Assembly: GCA_947476695.1 (NCBI GenBank)
Contig: CANJRD010000002.1
Coordinates: forward strand, 1 to 64,000
Length of the DNA: 64,000 nucleotides
Direction of reading: 5' to 3'
Source of the DNA: Rhodospirillaceae bacterium
GTDB lineage: Bacteria; Pseudomonadota; Alphaproteobacteria; Rhodospirillales; Rhodospirillaceae
The translations under genes and the position numbers were made by a program. Shown one piece after another: positions 50,129 through 58,625 of the stretch; position 1 is the first letter of the stretch, and each line of letters starts with the position of its first letter. The notes under the pieces were generated by a model. The model was not told the DNA's origin, searched no databases, and saw only the letters and a list, made by a program, of their open reading frames with translations.

Positions 50129-51244
50129 ATGCGCGCCACGTCTATTCTGAAACTCCTCTGCGCCACCGCGGCGATCGTCCTCTGCGCCACGCCTCATGTG
50201 GGTGCGGCCGAGAAGAAGACGCTCGGCTTCGCGGTGACTAAGTGGAATACCGCGGTCTACGAAGGCAAATTCATGGACGAATGTCCTGAAGGCTTGAACC
50301 CGAGCAACAAGGACATCTGGTGGTCGAAGCTGAATTGGGAGCAGCGCCGCAAGACGCCCGATATCCTCGCCACCCAGCGTTCGCCCTGGAACTTCCGCGG
50401 TGAACATGGCGAAGACGTTTGCGTCGCGCCGACCTCGGTAAAGGACCCGCCGCTGCGCATCGTGAAGGGCGGGGTGTCTTTCGGGATGAACCTCGACGGC
50501 AATACCGATGGCGCGGCCACGGCCAAGACCTGCAAACATGAGAACTTCACGGGCGTCGACGGTACGGCCGGCGTCGACAATCAAATGTATCGCCTGTTTG
50601 GCTGCGTCTACGCTTGGCGCAGCAACGGCCACATCGAGCAGAACGCCAATTCGCATCGCTTGAGCAGCGGCCTTGGCATGATCCTGATCGAGATCAGCGA
50701 CGTCGACGATATGCGCAACGACGACCATGTCGACGTGACGTTCTACCGGGGCCTCGATCCGTTCGCGACCGACAGCGCCGGTCATGTGCTGCCGTTCTCG
50801 AGCTATCGCATCGACATGGAAAACGGCAAGCCGCGCTACGGCGATAAGGTCGCCGGTAAGATTGTCGACGGCGCGATCGTGACCGAAACCGGGAACGTGC
50901 ACCTGCCGTTCTTCGGCAACTACCAGTACATGAACCAGGAAATCCGCGATCTTCGCCTCAAGCTTTCGATCGCCCCCGACGGTAAGACGGCGAAGGGCGA
51001 TGTCGGCGGTTATTACAGCGTCGAGCAGATCTATCGCTATGTCAGCGGCATGTTGGGCGCGTTCCCCAACACCACGCAGTTCAGCTGCCCCGGCATTTAC
51101 GTCGCGGCGCATGAATTGGCTGACGGCTATCCGGATGCCAAGACCGGCGAGTGCACCATGCTGTCGTCTGCCTTCAAGCTCGAAGCGGTGGCGGCGTTCA
51201 TCAATCATCCCGAGGCAAAGCCCTCGCAGCAGGCGGCGCGCTGA
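50129..51244 (+). CDS. Secreted protein of unknown function, first gene of DUF1592/DUF1552 operon
   Basis: I start it at MRATSILKLLCATAA (50129), giving 371 residues with a signal peptide ending VGAAE. It contains seven or more cysteines (for example DECPEG, EDVCVAP, KTCKHEN, LFGCVYAW, FSCPG, GECTM), suggesting disulfides in the periplasm. No CxxCH motif is present. The next gene starts 3 bases later, so it belongs to the DUF1592/DUF1552 unit. It has no family I can name. Confidence 0.65.
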   Translation: MRATSILKLLCATAAIVLCATPHVGAAEKKTLGFAVTKWNTAVYEGKFMDECPEGLNPSNKDIWWSKLNWEQRRKTPDILATQRSPWNFRGEHGEDVCVAPTSVKDPPLRIVKGGVSFGMNLDGNTDGAATAKTCKHENFTGVDGTAGVDNQMYRLFGCVYAWRSNGHIEQNANSHRLSSGLGMILIEISDVDDMRNDDHVDVTFYRGLDPFATDSAGHVLPFSSYRIDMENGKPRYGDKVAGKIVDGAIVTETGNVHLPFFGNYQYMNQEIRDLRLKLSIAPDGKTAKGDVGGYYSVEQIYRYVSGMLGAFPNTTQFSCPGIYVAAHELADGYPDAKTGECTMLSSAFKLEAVAAFINHPEAKPSQQAAR

Positions 51245-51246
51245 CC

Positions 51247-52890
51247 GTGATTTCGACCAAGTTCAAACGTGCCGTTCTTTTAGCTGGCCTCGCACTGGGT
51301 CTTGCGGCTTGCGGGCCGAAGGAGCCCCAGACGGCGGGCACGCCGCTTGGCATCCGTCGCCTGAGCGAGGAGCAGTACCGCAACGTCGTCGCCGATGTGT
51401 TCGGCACCGGCATCGTGGTCAGTGGCCGCTTCGATCCGATGATCCGCACGGATGGCCTGCTGGCGGTGGGTGCGTGGAATACGTCGATCACGCCGCAGGG
51501 CTTGGTGCAGTACGAAGAGATGGCGCGCAATATTGCCGCTCAGGTGGTGTCGGACGCCAATCGCGAGGTGTTGATTCCCTGCAAGCCGGCGTCAGCGGCG
51601 GCCTACGACAAAGTCTGCGCAGAGCAGTTCTTCACCAAGGTCGGCCGCCTGCTGTATCGCCGGCCCATGGCCGCCGAAGAGATGACGGCGACCCTCAAGA
51701 TCACTGAAGCGGCGAGCGACTCGCTCAAGAACTTCTACGATGGTGTCGGCTTCGGCCTCGCGCGCCTTCTTGTCTCGCCGGATTTCCTGTTCGTCAGCGA
51801 TGTGGCGGAAGCCGATCCGAAGAATGCCGGCACGCAGCGCCTGAACGCTTTCTCAAAAGCCGCGCGTCTCAGCTTCTTCCTGTGGAACTCCGCGCCTGAC
51901 GACCGACTGTTGCAAGCGGCCGAGAAGGGCGATCTCTACACCGCCAAGGGCACGGAACGCGAAGTCGCGCGCATGATCGCGTCGCCGCGCCTGAAGACCG
52001 GCATGCGCGCCTTCTTCTCCGACATGTATGGCTTCGACGCGTTCAACGTTCTAGAGAAGGACGCGACGATCTATCCGGCCTTCGGTCAGGTCGCGGCGCA
52101 GGATGCGAAAGAGCAGACGTTGCGCACGATCACCGATCTTGTGTTGAAGCAGGACGGCGACTATCGCGACCTGTTCACGACGCGGAAGACCTACATGACG
52201 CGCCCGTTGGGCCGGGTGTACGAAATCCGCGTGACGACGCCCGATGGGGTCTGGGAGCCATACGAGTTCCCAATCGAAAGCCGCCGCGCCGGCATCCAGT
52301 CGCAACTGAGCCTGCTGGCGCTGAACTCGCATCCGGGCCGCAGTTCGCCGACGCTGCGCGGCAAGGCCATCCGCACATACTTGCTGTGCCAGCGCGTGCC
52401 GGACCCACCGGGCGATGTCGACTTCAGCAAGTTCGGCGATCCGGACTCGCCCAATAAGACAGCCCGCGATCGCTTGACGGCGCACAGCACGATGCCGGCG
52501 TGCGCGGGCTGTCACAAGATCACCGATCCGATTGGTTTGGCGATGGAGAACTTCGACGGCGCCGGCACGTTCCGGACCTCTGAGGACGGTACGCCGATCG
52601 ATTCCAGCGGCGATCTCGATGGCGTGCGTTACGACGATCCCGTTGGTCTGGCCAAGGCGCTGCACGACAGCCCGGCCGTCGCGGCTTGCGTGGTGAACCG
52701 TCTCGCGTCTTACGCCACCGGCCAGCCGACCGCGCAGAGCGACAAGTGGGTAAACTTCCTGCGGGAAGACTTCGCCAGCAACGGCTATCGCGTGAAGAAT
52801 CTTCTGCAGCGTATCGCCACCAGCGACGCGTTTGTCGCTGTGCCGCCGCCAGCGGCTGCTACCTCGACCAAACAGGCAAGTGCCCAATAG
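51247..52890 (+). CDS. Secreted DUF1587/DUF1592/DUF1588/DUF1585 haem protein
   Basis: Start at the GTG 51247, 547 residues, signal peptide with possible lipobox LAAC. Domains in order: DUF1587-like LSEEQYRNVVADVFG (about 37-51), DUF1595/1592 (ARLLVSPDFLFVSDV, ARLSFFLWNSAPDDRLL), DUF1588 (NSHPGRSSPTLRGKAI, PACAGCHKITDPIGLAMENF with a CxxCH haem site) and DUF1585 at the end. This set is best known from planctomycete 'PSD' cytochrome proteins. It pairs with a DUF1552 protein, as usual. Function unknown, probably extracellular redox or polymer breakdown. Confidence 0.87.
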   Translation: MISTKFKRAVLLAGLALGLAACGPKEPQTAGTPLGIRRLSEEQYRNVVADVFGTGIVVSGRFDPMIRTDGLLAVGAWNTSITPQGLVQYEEMARNIAAQVVSDANREVLIPCKPASAAAYDKVCAEQFFTKVGRLLYRRPMAAEEMTATLKITEAASDSLKNFYDGVGFGLARLLVSPDFLFVSDVAEADPKNAGTQRLNAFSKAARLSFFLWNSAPDDRLLQAAEKGDLYTAKGTEREVARMIASPRLKTGMRAFFSDMYGFDAFNVLEKDATIYPAFGQVAAQDAKEQTLRTITDLVLKQDGDYRDLFTTRKTYMTRPLGRVYEIRVTTPDGVWEPYEFPIESRRAGIQSQLSLLALNSHPGRSSPTLRGKAIRTYLLCQRVPDPPGDVDFSKFGDPDSPNKTARDRLTAHSTMPACAGCHKITDPIGLAMENFDGAGTFRTSEDGTPIDSSGDLDGVRYDDPVGLAKALHDSPAVAACVVNRLASYATGQPTAQSDKWVNFLREDFASNGYRVKNLLQRIATSDAFVAVPPPAAATSTKQASAQ

Positions 52891-52900
52891 GAGCAATGCC

Positions 52901-54271
52901 ATGACCGTTCTTTTGCCAAAGTCCGCTCCCCGTCGCGCGCTTCTGCGCGGCCTTCTCGGCGGTGGCGCCACGACCCTCGCGCTACCGTTCCTGGATTGCT
53001 TCCTGGACGGCAACGGGACCGCGCTTGCCGCCGGTGCCGCGCTGCCGGTGCGGTTCGGAACGTGGTTCTGGGGCTTGGGCCACACGCCCGGCTTCGGTGT
53101 GACCGATAAGAAGGCCTCGGGGCCTGGCATCGATTTTCTGACGGAATGTCAGGCGCTGATCCCGCATAAGGACAAGATCAACTACTTCGGCTACTTCAAC
53201 ACACCGCTCGATGGCCGCTCCAACTACACGCACTTCTCCGGTTGGGTGGGTTCGCGCACCGGCACGGCGCCGGTGACGGGCGATGAAGTGCCGGCACCGA
53301 CATTCGATCTTTTGATTGCCGACGTCATCGGCACGCGCAGCCGATTCAAGACCATCGATGTGTCCGCCACAGGAAATCCGCGCGATAGCTATTCGGCACG
53401 CAACACCAACAGCCGCAGCGCCGCGGAAGTTTCGCCCATCTCGTTCTATGCGCGCCTGTTCGGGCCGGAATTCGTCGATCCGAACAAGGGCGATTTCACG
53501 CCCGATCCGCGCATCATGCTGCGCCAGAGCGTGTTGTCGTCGGTGGCCGAGGATCGTCAAAAGCTGACCAAGCTCGTCGGGGCGTCCGACAAGGCGCAGT
53601 TGGATGAATACTTCACCTCGATCCGCGAACTCGAAGGCCAGTTGGCGCTCCAGCTTCAGAAGCCGGAACCGAATCTCGCATGCCAGCTGCCGCCCAAGCC
53701 GGCGGAAACCAATATCGACGGTCAGGCGACCGGCGTGCTGATCGACACCGTGAAGTCCAACCATGCTGCCTTCGCCAAGCTGATGGCGATGGCCGTGGCC
53801 TGCAATCAGGCGGCGACCTTCAATATGGTGTTCAGCGCGTCGCTGTCTCAGCTGCGCAAGGCGGGCGAGAGCGCCAACCATCACAGCCTGTCGCACGAAG
53901 AGCCGCGCGATCCGAAGATCGGCTGCCAGCCGCAGACGTCCTGGTTCAACGCGCGCAGCATGGATGCGTTGGCGGTGTTCGTCGACGCTTTCGCCGGCAT
54001 CCGCGAAGGCGCAGGCACCTTGCTCGACAACACGCTGATCTTCGCCGGCAGCGAAACCAGCTTCGCGCGCGTACATTCGGTCGACAACATTCCGGTGATG
54101 ACCGTGGGCAAAGCGGGCGGTCGCATCAAGACCGGTATGCATATCGTCGGTAACGGCGATCCGATTACCCGCATCGGTCTGACGATGATGAAGGTGATGG
54201 GCGTGCAGGTCGACAAGTGGGGCACCAAGTCGCTGCAGACCGGCAAGACCATCAACGAGATCTTGGTCTAA
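52901..54271 (+). CDS. Tat-exported DUF1552 protein
   Basis: Start at 52901 (TAGGAG upstream), 456 residues. The twin-arginine signal is PRRALLRGLLGGGATTLALP, followed by FLDCF, the normal DUF1552 beginning. RFGTWFWGLGH, NYTHFSGWVGSRTG, FDLLIADVIG, SISFYARLFG-like PISFYARLFG, ANHHSLSHEE and NTLIFAGSETS follow. DUF1552 proteins accompany DUF1592 proteins and may be alkaline-phosphatase/sulfatase-fold relatives. The reaction is not established. It is 10 bases after the haem gene. Confidence 0.88.
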   Translation: MTVLLPKSAPRRALLRGLLGGGATTLALPFLDCFLDGNGTALAAGAALPVRFGTWFWGLGHTPGFGVTDKKASGPGIDFLTECQALIPHKDKINYFGYFNTPLDGRSNYTHFSGWVGSRTGTAPVTGDEVPAPTFDLLIADVIGTRSRFKTIDVSATGNPRDSYSARNTNSRSAAEVSPISFYARLFGPEFVDPNKGDFTPDPRIMLRQSVLSSVAEDRQKLTKLVGASDKAQLDEYFTSIRELEGQLALQLQKPEPNLACQLPPKPAETNIDGQATGVLIDTVKSNHAAFAKLMAMAVACNQAATFNMVFSASLSQLRKAGESANHHSLSHEEPRDPKIGCQPQTSWFNARSMDALAVFVDAFAGIREGAGTLLDNTLIFAGSETSFARVHSVDNIPVMTVGKAGGRIKTGMHIVGNGDPITRIGLTMMKVMGVQVDKWGTKSLQTGKTINEILV

Positions 54272-54276
54272 TCGCG

Positions 54277-55383
54277 ATGCGTATGTTCGCGGCGTTCGGC
54301 GCGGCTTGCGTCGCTGTGATGGTGTCGGTGTCGGCTTTTGCGCAAGGTCCATTGCCGGCCGATGTGACGGCGACGAAGCTTGGGCATGGCTGGCGGCTCG
54401 CCGATGCCAAGGGCATGACCCTCTACATCTATGAGAGCGACGAGAAGGGCACCGGCAAGTCGAAGTGCAACGTGGCCTGCGCCAAGGCTTGGCCGCCGCT
54501 GATTGCAGCCGAGGGCGCCGCGCCACAAGGCGCGTGGAGCATCATCACGCGCGACGATGGCGGCCATCAATGGGCTTTCAAGGGCAAGCCGGTCTATCGC
54601 TACGCAAGGGAAGGATATCCCGGCGGCACGTTCGGCGATGGCGGCAGTTGGGCTGTTGCGTTCCAGCCGATCCCGTTGCCGCCCGGGGTTGCTACCGGCA
54701 AGACGCTCCGCGGCGAGGTGCTCACGTCGGCCAACGGCATGACGCTTTATACGCGCACGGATAAAGCCGGCGCCGACCCGAAGTCCTGTAATGACGTCTG
54801 TCTCGAGACCTGGATGCCTGCGGTCGCGCCCTGGATGGCTGGCCCCATCGGCGACTTCACCGCAATCGCGCGCGAGGATGGCGTGTCGCAGTGGGCCTAT
54901 AAGGGGGCCTTGCTCTACAGCTACGCACAGGATGCGAAGCCCGGCGATACGAAGGGAGAGGGCATCGACAAGGCTTGGCACGCTACGGTGCTGGAGCCCA
55001 CGGCGCCCGTGCCGGGCTGGGTGACGGTGGTCGCTTCCGACGGTGGCGATCTGTTCGCCGACGCGAAGGGCATGACGATCTACGCCTACGACGAAGACCG
55101 CAACAAACTGGTTGTCGCGCGCGGCGAGGATTGCTTCGGCGAATGCATCACGTCGTCCTGGGACCCTGTGCCGGCGACCGAACAAGCTGCGCCCATCGGC
55201 AACTGGTCCGTCATTAAGACGGAGGCGGGCTTCCAGTGGGCTTACCAGGGCAAGCCGCTCTACACCTCGAAGGCGGAAACGCGTCCCGGGGACTTAAGTG
55301 GGATCATGCTGCGCCGCTCACGGGCGTGGCGACCGTTGATGCTGACCCTGCCGTCGATCCAGGGCGCATCGCCGAACGGCTAG
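54277..55383 (+). CDS. Secreted protein with three COG4315-type (lipoprotein_15) repeats
   Basis: A 368-residue protein starting 5 bases after the DUF1552 stop, with a signal peptide ending AFAQ. Three tandem repeats are seen: LADAKGMTLYIYESDEKGTGK with CNVACAKAWPP, TSANGMTLYTRTDKAG with CNDVCLETWMP, and FADAKGMTIYAYDEDRNK with CFGECITSSWDP. Each carries a C-x3-C and a late 'QWAYKGK.LY.Y' strand. One or two repeats are usual. The role of the family is unknown; it may bind ligands or redox partners. It ends within a hairpin. Confidence 0.82.
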   Translation: MRMFAAFGAACVAVMVSVSAFAQGPLPADVTATKLGHGWRLADAKGMTLYIYESDEKGTGKSKCNVACAKAWPPLIAAEGAAPQGAWSIITRDDGGHQWAFKGKPVYRYAREGYPGGTFGDGGSWAVAFQPIPLPPGVATGKTLRGEVLTSANGMTLYTRTDKAGADPKSCNDVCLETWMPAVAPWMAGPIGDFTAIAREDGVSQWAYKGALLYSYAQDAKPGDTKGEGIDKAWHATVLEPTAPVPGWVTVVASDGGDLFADAKGMTIYAYDEDRNKLVVARGEDCFGECITSSWDPVPATEQAAPIGNWSVIKTEAGFQWAYQGKPLYTSKAETRPGDLSGIMLRRSRAWRPLMLTLPSIQGASPNG

Positions 55384-55416
55384 GGGCGCATTCGCTGCCC
55401 AGCGAACACGCCCCTT
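55382..55416. terminator. Terminator between convergent genes
   Basis: AGGGGCG (55382-55388) with CGCCCCT (55409-55415) and inner TTCGCT/AGCGAA (55391-55396/55401-55406) form a long two-part stem. It starts in the stop codon of 54277-55383. The T-run is poor. Confidence 0.55.
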
Positions 55417-55438
55417 CGTCTCGTTAGCTCACGTCGTT

Positions 55439-56110
55439 TTAGTCAGCCGCGAAGCAATAGAACAAGCCGCCGCTGCCGGTGGACTTCAGTCCGTCAGCAC
55501 TGCAGTTGCGCGAGGCATGGGCGGAGTTCCAGGCCACGCGATTGTGGTGGCCGAGCTGGGCGGAGCCTTCGTTGTTGCTCGTCCAGTTCTTGCAGGTGTG
55601 ATCTGCGGCATCCGTGAAAGCGCGACCTTCGCGGGTCGAGCCGGTCAGGATGTCGTGACGATTGACTTGGCCTTTTTCGACCACGTCGATGGCGTCGTCA
55701 TGGCCGTTCACTTCCTTGCCGTGCTCGGTCAGCGCGGTGGTGAAGTAGATGCGGTTGCCGACACGCGCTTCTTCCAGCGTGTCGCCATGCAGCTGGCTCA
55801 GGTTCGCCGCGACCTCAACGCCCTTGGCGTTGACCCACGGGCCCTTGCCGATGCGATCGCGGGCGTTCACGGCACCAGCACCTTGGGTGCTGAGGTAAGC
55901 GCGCCACTTGTGATTGCCCGCACCCACGGCCGTGGCCAGGCCTTGGCAATGAGCATCGGCACCCGCGAGGCCGACGAGATTGCCGCCGTCCATCGGGGCG
56001 CTGGTGACGAAGAACGTCATCGGCTTTTGCGCCGCGGGTTCGGCGGCGAACGTCGGGCCGGCGAGGAGGGCAAGTGCCGTCGCGGCTGCAAGAAGATTGA
56101 GTTTGTTCAT
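55439..56110 (-). CDS. Secreted lectin-like protein (paralogue 2)
   Basis: A 223-residue protein with a signal peptide ending TFAAE. The same ordered motifs as 3714-4382 occur: MTFFVTSAPMDGGNLVG, LAGADAHCQGLA, WRAYLSTQGAGAVNARDRIG, HDILTGSTREG, DHTCKNWTSNNEG, SAQLGHHNR, GLFYCFAAD. It lacks the DRTG segment before WNSAH and carries extra residues near 135-150. It starts 7 bases after the stop of paralogue 3, so the two are in tandem in one operon. Function unproven. Confidence 0.75.
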   Translation of the reverse strand: MNKLNLLAAATALALLAGPTFAAEPAAQKPMTFFVTSAPMDGGNLVGLAGADAHCQGLATAVGAGNHKWRAYLSTQGAGAVNARDRIGKGPWVNAKGVEVAANLSQLHGDTLEEARVGNRIYFTTALTEHGKEVNGHDDAIDVVEKGQVNRHDILTGSTREGRAFTDAADHTCKNWTSNNEGSAQLGHHNRVAWNSAHASRNCSADGLKSTGSGGLFYCFAAD

Positions 56111-56117
56111 GGCGACC

Positions 56118-56819
56118 TCACTTCACGTTGGTGGCGAAGCAGTAGAACAGGCCATCGCCGCCCACCTGCACGAGGTTGGCTTGGCTGCAGCCCGGCGTGG
56201 CGTGCGCGGAATTCCACGACGTGTTCGGACCGCCGGTACGGTCGTGGTGACCGACTTGCGCGGAACCCTGCTTGTCGCCGTCGCTCGTCCAGTTCTTGCA
56301 GGTGTGGTCGGCCTTGTCGGTGAAGGCTTTACCATCGGCTTGCGAGCCCGTCAGCATGTCGTGCTTGTTCGGCTTTGCGTTGACGCTGGGAACCAGGTTC
56401 CCTTTCTCGTCCAGCGCATAGAGGATGAACATGCGGTTGCTGGCCAGCGCTTCCTCGCGCGTGTCGCCGTGCAGCTGCGACAGGTTCTCTGCCATCAGGT
56501 TGCCTTTGGCGTTGTACCAGGGGCCCTTGCCGATACGGTCGCGGGCATTCACCGCGCCTTTGCCCTGCGTGCTCAAGTACGCATGCCAGGTCGACTTGTT
56601 GAAGCCGGCCGCGGCGGCGAGCTTCTGGCAATGCGCATCGGCCCCCTTCAGGCCGCCGAGATTTCCGCCTTTACCCATGCCGACGCTGGTGACGAAGAAA
56701 CTCATCTTCTCGCCCGGCTTCACGTCCTTGTCGGTCGGTGTGCCCTGGGCGTTGGCCCCGTGCATCGCCATCGCAAGCGACAGCGCGCCGGCGGCAATGC
56801 CGCTGGTGATCCTGTTCAT
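56118..56819 (-). CDS. Secreted lectin-like protein (paralogue 3)
   Basis: A 233-residue protein with a signal peptide ending ANAQG. MSFFVTSVGMGKGGNLGG, LKGADAHCQKLAAAAG, WHAYLSTQGKGAVNARDRIG, GPWYNAKGNLMAENL, HDMLTGSQADG, DHTCKNWTSDGDKQG and GLFYCFATNVK match the other two copies, with the same four cysteines. It is closer to paralogue 1 than to its neighbour at several positions. First gene of the tandem pair. Confidence 0.75.
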   Translation of the reverse strand: MNRITSGIAAGALSLAMAMHGANAQGTPTDKDVKPGEKMSFFVTSVGMGKGGNLGGLKGADAHCQKLAAAAGFNKSTWHAYLSTQGKGAVNARDRIGKGPWYNAKGNLMAENLSQLHGDTREEALASNRMFILYALDEKGNLVPSVNAKPNKHDMLTGSQADGKAFTDKADHTCKNWTSDGDKQGSAQVGHHDRTGGPNTSWNSAHATPGCSQANLVQVGGDGLFYCFATNVK

Positions 56820-56985
56820 GTCTGATGCTCCCTGTTAGCGGCCGCAAAGACTCCCCGTGTGCCGCGTGGGCGAAGCTTGCACCGGTTCTCGATTCTCGCG
56901 CAAGTGGTCGCCGGTGAATGCTTCATTGCAGGCGACTTTCAGCTTAAATTGGGGTCCGAATCGCCCCCATCCGAGGAGTTCCCGC

Positions 56986-58620
56986 ATGTTTTCGGGTCTG
57001 AAAGCCAGCTTGCTGGCCACTGTTTTCTTGATGTCCTGCCTTCACGGTGGTGCGACCCAAGCTGCCGAGAAGGCGAAAGCGGCGGTGCTGGTGGCGGGCC
57101 AGAGCCATGGCGTCATCATGCGTCGCATGAACGGAATCGGCTTCAATCCTGCCGACAAGATGCTCTACGCCACCACGACGACGTCAGAGACGGTCTACAA
57201 GGTCAACCCAAAGACCGGCGACGTGGCGATCGTGGTCGAACCGCCGTTCGGTGAGGGCGACGACATCGCCGCCGCGCCCGACGGGTCGCTGGCCTGGACG
57301 GCCTTGGCCACCGGTCAGCTGTATTTCAAAAGCCCACGCGGCAAGGCCGTGGCGCTCGATAAAAACGTGCCGGGCATTAATCCGGTCGCGTTCGATCACA
57401 AGGGCCGGTTGGTCGCGGCGCAAGCCAACCTCGGCCACGCGCTTTATGAGTTCGATCCGACCGGGACGAATCCGAAGCGGCTGATTATGCAGACGAAAGA
57501 GAATGAAGATCTAAACAGCTTCGGCTTCGGCCCGAACGGTCTGCTGTATTCGCCGCAGCGTCCCGACAAGCTGGTCGAGATCGACATAGACAAGGGAACG
57601 CTGCGTGTCATCGCCGAAGGCATGGGCGGTGCGACCCGCGTTGAAGCCGACGGCCACGTCATCACCATCTCGCGTGAGAACAATCTCATGCGTGTCGATG
57701 CCAAGACCGGAAAGGCGGAGAAGGTTGCCTATCTCGGGCCCGGTACAGACGGCATCACTATTGGCGACGACGGCACGATCTATGCCTCGACACCTGGCGA
57801 AAGCACGATCCGTGCGATCGATCCGAAATCGGGCGCCATCCGCGACGTGGTACGCGGGCGGTTCTCGTCGCTCGGCGGCATCGCCATGATCGAACGCGAC
57901 GGCAAGGAGATCCTGTTTGCCACTGACGCCTGGGGTTTCCGCGATGTGAATCCGGTCACAGGTGAGGTGACCAAGCAACCGGCGCGCGGCCTGCGCGCAG
58001 GTGGCTCGGCCGATATCGCGGTGGCGCCCAATGGCATCGCAATCGCCCAGGCTCGCCTCGGCATCGTGCAGAAACTCGACCGCAACACCGAGAAGGTTGA
58101 ATTCGAGAACACGACGATCAAGAAGCCCTACGGCGTTGCCGTGCTGGATGATGGCGCGGTGGCTGTCGCGGATATTGAAGGCAAGCGCATTGCCCGCGTG
58201 GATGCCGCTGGCGTGACGACGCTTTCGGACGGATTCCAGGGGCCGGTCGGATTGGCGCGCGCGAAAGACGGCGCATTGCTGATCACGGACTCCTACGCGG
58301 GTACGCTCTCTAGCGTCGATCCAAGGACCGGTAAGCGCACGGAGATCGTGAAAGGCCTGAAGGCTCCGGAAGGTCTGGCGGTTATGAATGACGGTCGCAT
58401 CGCGGTCGCGGAGACGGGCGCGGGCCGCTTGGTTGCCATAGATCCGAAGTCGAAGAAGCGTGAGACGCTGGCGAGTAAATTACCGTTCGGTGCGCACTAC
58501 ACGGCGACGGCCGACAAGGTTGGCCTCGCGGCCGGTGTGGCGGTGGGCAAGGACGGCTCGGTCTACGTCAGCTGCGACGGTGACTTCAGCATTCGCAAGG
58601 TCACGCTCGCGGCGAAGTAA
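56986..58620 (+). CDS. Secreted beta-propeller protein (SMP-30/NHL-like)
   Basis: Start at MFSGLKASLLATVF (GAGGAG upstream), 544 residues with a signal peptide ending TQAAE. The body has about ten repeats of the form 'D.K.G..Y.....S.V..ID..TG', such as MLYATTTTSETVYKVNPKTG, TIYASTPGESTIRAIDPKSG and LLITDSYAGTLSSVDPRTG. It is probably a six- or seven-bladed propeller pair, related to gluconolactonase/SMP-30 or NHL proteins. No haem site, unlike the propellers at 38-43 kb. Convergent with the FAD oxidase gene, 5 bases apart. Confidence 0.75.
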   Translation: MFSGLKASLLATVFLMSCLHGGATQAAEKAKAAVLVAGQSHGVIMRRMNGIGFNPADKMLYATTTTSETVYKVNPKTGDVAIVVEPPFGEGDDIAAAPDGSLAWTALATGQLYFKSPRGKAVALDKNVPGINPVAFDHKGRLVAAQANLGHALYEFDPTGTNPKRLIMQTKENEDLNSFGFGPNGLLYSPQRPDKLVEIDIDKGTLRVIAEGMGGATRVEADGHVITISRENNLMRVDAKTGKAEKVAYLGPGTDGITIGDDGTIYASTPGESTIRAIDPKSGAIRDVVRGRFSSLGGIAMIERDGKEILFATDAWGFRDVNPVTGEVTKQPARGLRAGGSADIAVAPNGIAIAQARLGIVQKLDRNTEKVEFENTTIKKPYGVAVLDDGAVAVADIEGKRIARVDAAGVTTLSDGFQGPVGLARAKDGALLITDSYAGTLSSVDPRTGKRTEIVKGLKAPEGLAVMNDGRIAVAETGAGRLVAIDPKSKKRETLASKLPFGAHYTATADKVGLAAGVAVGKDGSVYVSCDGDFSIRKVTLAAK

Positions 58621-58625
58621 GTCCC

